A stretch of 64,000 nucleotides of DNA. Source: Aestuariivita boseongensis. Lineage in GTDB: Bacteria; Pseudomonadota; Alphaproteobacteria; Rhodobacterales; Rhodobacteraceae. Shown piece by piece: positions 61,758-64,000 of the stretch. Below the pieces are notes generated by a model. It was not told where the DNA came from and did not search any database. It saw only the letters and a program-made list of their open reading frames with translations. Position numbers and translations under genes: made by a program. Position 1 is the stretch's first letter; each line of letters opens with the position of its first letter. The stretch covers positions 43,291 to 107,290 of the forward strand of contig NZ_JXYH01000006.1 of NCBI RefSeq assembly GCF_001262635.1, written 5' to 3'.

Positions 61758-63272
61758 ATGCAGATACTTGTTCCGATTTCTTCTCGCTCATCTTTTTTCC
61801 CGGTCGAAGAGTATTTCTTTCCCAAGCCTTTGATAGAAGTTGCGGGCCAACCTATGATCACTTTGGTGGTTAGTGCGCTAAAATCAGCCTTCGGCGGATC
61901 CGATTTTGTCTTCGTGGTTGAACGAGAAGAAGCGCGAGCCTTTTCGCTTTCGCAGATCCTGCAACTGGCAGCAGGTCAAGATGCGGCGATCGTTGAGCGC
62001 ACTGGAAACACATCGGGTGCACTGTGTTCGTGCCTTTTGGCTATCGACAAGCTGGACAAGGCCGAGGAATTGCTGATTGTAAACAGCGATCAGATCATCA
62101 CCGCTAACTTGGCCGCGCATATCGACCGTTTCCGCCAATTGGAGGCGGACGCAGGAGTCGTCACCTTCGATGCAGTGCACCCGCGATGGTCCTACATCGT
62201 GGATGATGGCGGCTATCAGGTACAGCAAGCCTTTGAAAAAAGGGTAATGTCACGCAATGCAATCGCGGGTGTCTATTATTTCAAAGAGGCCGAAACTTTC
62301 TTAGAGGCGGCAAAACGTGCGATCCTTAACGCGGCCAGTGAAGAGGGCATCTACTTCATAAGCGCATCTCTGAACGAAACACTCCTGATGAACCGTTCTG
62401 TGGTGCATTCGCGCATAGACGCGCAGCATTATCATAGCTTCTTTTCCCCCGAGCGCATCGCCACATTCGAACGCTCGCAGGCGGCCGCAGCCCTCCGCGA
62501 CGGTCAGGATATCGGATCCAAGGTTAACGTGATTATTCCTGCAGCGGGCGCGGGCTCACGATTTGCCAAACAGGGATGGAAAAAACCCAAACCTTTTATC
62601 GACGTGGCTGGCGAACCAATGTTAAAGAACGTGGTGCGCAACGTGTCACCGCTTGGTGGCAAGACATCGGTTCTGTTGCGACGAGAGCATACAAAGAGCC
62701 AACCGGGAATTGTGCAGACGTTGGAGACCGACGGGATCAAGATTGTGCCTGTAGATCGCCTCACCGAAGGTACCGCTTGCACAGTACTGCTCGCGCGTGA
62801 TGTTTTCGACAACCAAAACCCTCTGATCGTTGCAAATTCTGACCAACTTGTTGACTTCGACGTGACAGATTTTGTGCGTGATTGCCTGGCCCGCGGGCTG
62901 GATGGATCGATTCTCGTGTTCCGGGATCCGGAAATGGATAAGAAATGGTCCTTTGCCAAAGTAAATGATGAAGGCCTTGTGACGGAAGTAGCCGAGAAGA
63001 AGCCGATCTCTGACCTTGCGACCGCGGGTATATACCTATTTCGGAGGGGACACGACTTTGTCGGTGCCGCGGCTGACATGATCGCCGCCAATGAGCGAGT
63101 GAATGGAGAGTTTTATACCTGCCCCATCTATAACTATATGATTTCTAGGGGTGCGCGTATCGGGGCCTATGAGGTTCCGATGACAGCAATGCATGGTCTG
63201 GGCACTCCAGATGACCTTTCCTTGTACCTGTCCCACATAGGTGCGCCTGCGTCCGCAGACAGCCCGAACTGA
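61758..63272 (+). CDS. Tandem two-domain nucleotidyltransferase (RmlA-like)
   Basis: A 504-residue protein with two homologous sugar-phosphate nucleotidyltransferase domains. The C-terminal domain is complete: IIPAAGAGSRF with GAGSR at 264-268, KKPKPFIDVAGEPML, and NSDQ at 360-363 with the metal-binding Asp 362. The N-terminal domain keeps FPKPLIEVAGQPMI and NSDQ (109-112), but its G-rich loop is replaced by ISSRSSFFP, so it probably does not bind nucleotide normally. Both share an AEKK/FEKR-x-x-S-x-N-A-x-AG-x-Y motif. The start ATG at 61758 lies nine bases after GTG 61749. The product would be an NDP-sugar or NDP-polyol. Confidence 0.83.
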   Translation: MQILVPISSRSSFFPVEEYFFPKPLIEVAGQPMITLVVSALKSAFGGSDFVFVVEREEARAFSLSQILQLAAGQDAAIVERTGNTSGALCSCLLAIDKLDKAEELLIVNSDQIITANLAAHIDRFRQLEADAGVVTFDAVHPRWSYIVDDGGYQVQQAFEKRVMSRNAIAGVYYFKEAETFLEAAKRAILNAASEEGIYFISASLNETLLMNRSVVHSRIDAQHYHSFFSPERIATFERSQAAAALRDGQDIGSKVNVIIPAAGAGSRFAKQGWKKPKPFIDVAGEPMLKNVVRNVSPLGGKTSVLLRREHTKSQPGIVQTLETDGIKIVPVDRLTEGTACTVLLARDVFDNQNPLIVANSDQLVDFDVTDFVRDCLARGLDGSILVFRDPEMDKKWSFAKVNDEGLVTEVAEKKPISDLATAGIYLFRRGHDFVGAAADMIAANERVNGEFYTCPIYNYMISRGARIGAYEVPMTAMHGLGTPDDLSLYLSHIGAPASADSPN

Positions 63273-63964
63273 TGCTTATCATCGTTCCATTGGCTGGGCC
63301 AGATTTCATCCTGCCCGACGGTACGGTAAAGGCAACCCAGACCTTTTGTAACGGCCACCTTTTGCACAAGATCCTAAACTCCCGGCCATGGGCCACGCGT
63401 GTGCGGTCGGAAAAGTATGTTTTTGTTTTGATTGACAGACGGGAAACAAGGTCTTTCGCCTCATCCTACCTAGAAGCGTGGTTTCCTGGCGCGAAGGTCG
63501 TGTTTCTATCAGCAATCACCCGTGGTTCGGCGGTAAGCGCTTTGGGCGGCATGACGGCTTATGCCAGCGCTGAAGAACCGGTTATCGTGGACCTCGCAGA
63601 TATCCAGTACTCCAGCGATCTAGATCCAGAAGCTCTCTTTGCGCAGGAGGAGAACTGCGGTGGAGTCGCTTTGACCTTTGACAGCGCAAACCCTGTCTAC
63701 AGCTACCTTCGCTGTGATGCTGACGGCACGTTCGTAGAAGCTGCAGAGAAGCGGGTTATTTCCAAGAATGCATCCGCGGGTACCTATATCTTTTCCGGCG
63801 CATCGGTTTTCCTGCGCGCGATAGCACATGCAATGGAGAACGAAGCGACGCAGACTTACAACGGGCTATTCTTTGTTTGCCCGCTGTTCAATGGTGTGCG
63901 CGCGCAGGGGAAGACTGTGTCTTTGTCCCAAGTTAGGGATGTGATTGACGTGAAAGTTACCTAA
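63272..63964 (+). CDS. Nucleotidyltransferase-like protein lacking the nucleotide loop
   Basis: A 230-residue protein homologous to the two domains of the previous gene. It starts MLIIVPLAGPDFILPDG, where the enzymes have the G-rich loop, then KATQTFCNGHLLHKIL in place of KPLIEVAGQPMI. VDLADIQ replaces NSDQ but keeps an Asp. AEKRVISKNASAGTYIF is almost the same as in its neighbour. It overlaps the upstream stop by one base (TGATG). It is probably a non-catalytic or altered partner of the two-domain enzyme. The 36 bases left after it hold no gene. Confidence 0.72.
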   Translation: MLIIVPLAGPDFILPDGTVKATQTFCNGHLLHKILNSRPWATRVRSEKYVFVLIDRRETRSFASSYLEAWFPGAKVVFLSAITRGSAVSALGGMTAYASAEEPVIVDLADIQYSSDLDPEALFAQEENCGGVALTFDSANPVYSYLRCDADGTFVEAAEKRVISKNASAGTYIFSGASVFLRAIAHAMENEATQTYNGLFFVCPLFNGVRAQGKTVSLSQVRDVIDVKVT

Positions 63965-64000
63965 GATTTAGACATCAATGTGAGCAGCCCGATCTGATTG

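Larger units (their letters stand above)
58428..64000. mobile_element. Possible genomic island starting at tRNA-Gln (boundary only)
   Basis: From the tRNA onward the sequence is visibly less GC-rich, starts such as GTG and TTG without ribosome sites appear, and the gene content changes to a cyclase and a surface-glycan-like cassette. The right end is not in the window and no integrase or att repeat is seen, so this is an inference from context. Confidence 0.35.

Overview
This 64 kb window comes from a high-GC alphaproteobacterial chromosome, most likely a Rhodobacterales (Roseobacter-group) bacterium. The evidence is the gene set: a short class II (B12-dependent) ribonucleotide reductase, short-form HisG with HisZ, a GT14-type glycosyltransferase with a Roseobacter-style C-terminal extension, many TRAP and ABC transporters, xanthine dehydrogenase next to a BMP-type purine transporter, and many flavin oxidoreductases. 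The sequence resembles known families throughout; no species can be named from it.

Layout. 1-8.7 kb: end of rpsD, a short serine acetyltransferase-like protein, an orphan molybdopterin oxidoreductase, a GT14 glycosyltransferase divergent from a PAPS-type sulfotransferase, then nrdJ divergent from a DUF1489 gene with two NrdR-box-like palindromes between them. 8.7-17.1 kb: a TRAP transporter operon (minus) and a catabolic operon (plus: aconitase-family large and small subunits, an isocitrate-lyase/PEP-mutase-family lyase, and an M29/NicX-like protein with a Cys/His-rich tail). An IclR regulator lies between them. Both operons carry the same TTTCA-N5-TGAAA palindrome exactly 13 nt before a TTGACA -35 box, so this looks like one co-regulated uptake and degradation system for a branched or methylated dicarboxylate. 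It is the strongest candidate here for an undescribed pathway. 17.1-24 kb: a LivGHMKF-type ABC importer in one operon with an acyl-CoA ligase.

24.4-33.6 kb: an outer-membrane beta-barrel-like protein, hisS-hisZ-hisG as an overlapping operon, a crotonase-family enzyme, slyX, an array of four hairpins, and dnaE. 34-43.7 kb: xdhABC followed by a BMP-family ABC transporter (ATPase, two permeases, binding protein) with a small secreted protein inserted between the permeases. Together they would import and oxidise purines. 43.7-58.3 kb: mostly oxidoreductases (CrtI-like flavoprotein, aldo/keto reductase, DAO-family FAD oxidase, DMGDH-like enzyme, GlcD-like oxidase, 2-hydroxyacid dehydrogenase, quinone oxidoreductase), plus gamma-glutamyltransferase, an SH3 protein, a DUF938 methyltransferase and a haloalkane-dehalogenase-like hydrolase.

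58.4 kb to the end: tRNA-Gln(TTG) marks a visible change in base composition and gene style. Beyond it lie a membrane adenylate/guanylate cyclase and a tight cassette of a GDPD-like phosphodiesterase, a HAD phosphatase, a two-domain nucleotidyltransferase and a third related nucleotidyltransferase-like protein. This looks like the edge of a genomic island for surface polysaccharide or phospho-glycan synthesis. Short intergenic elements (tandem perfect palindromes, and an AGGGTATTT...AGAAAGAAGCAGG leader motif) recur across the non-island part.
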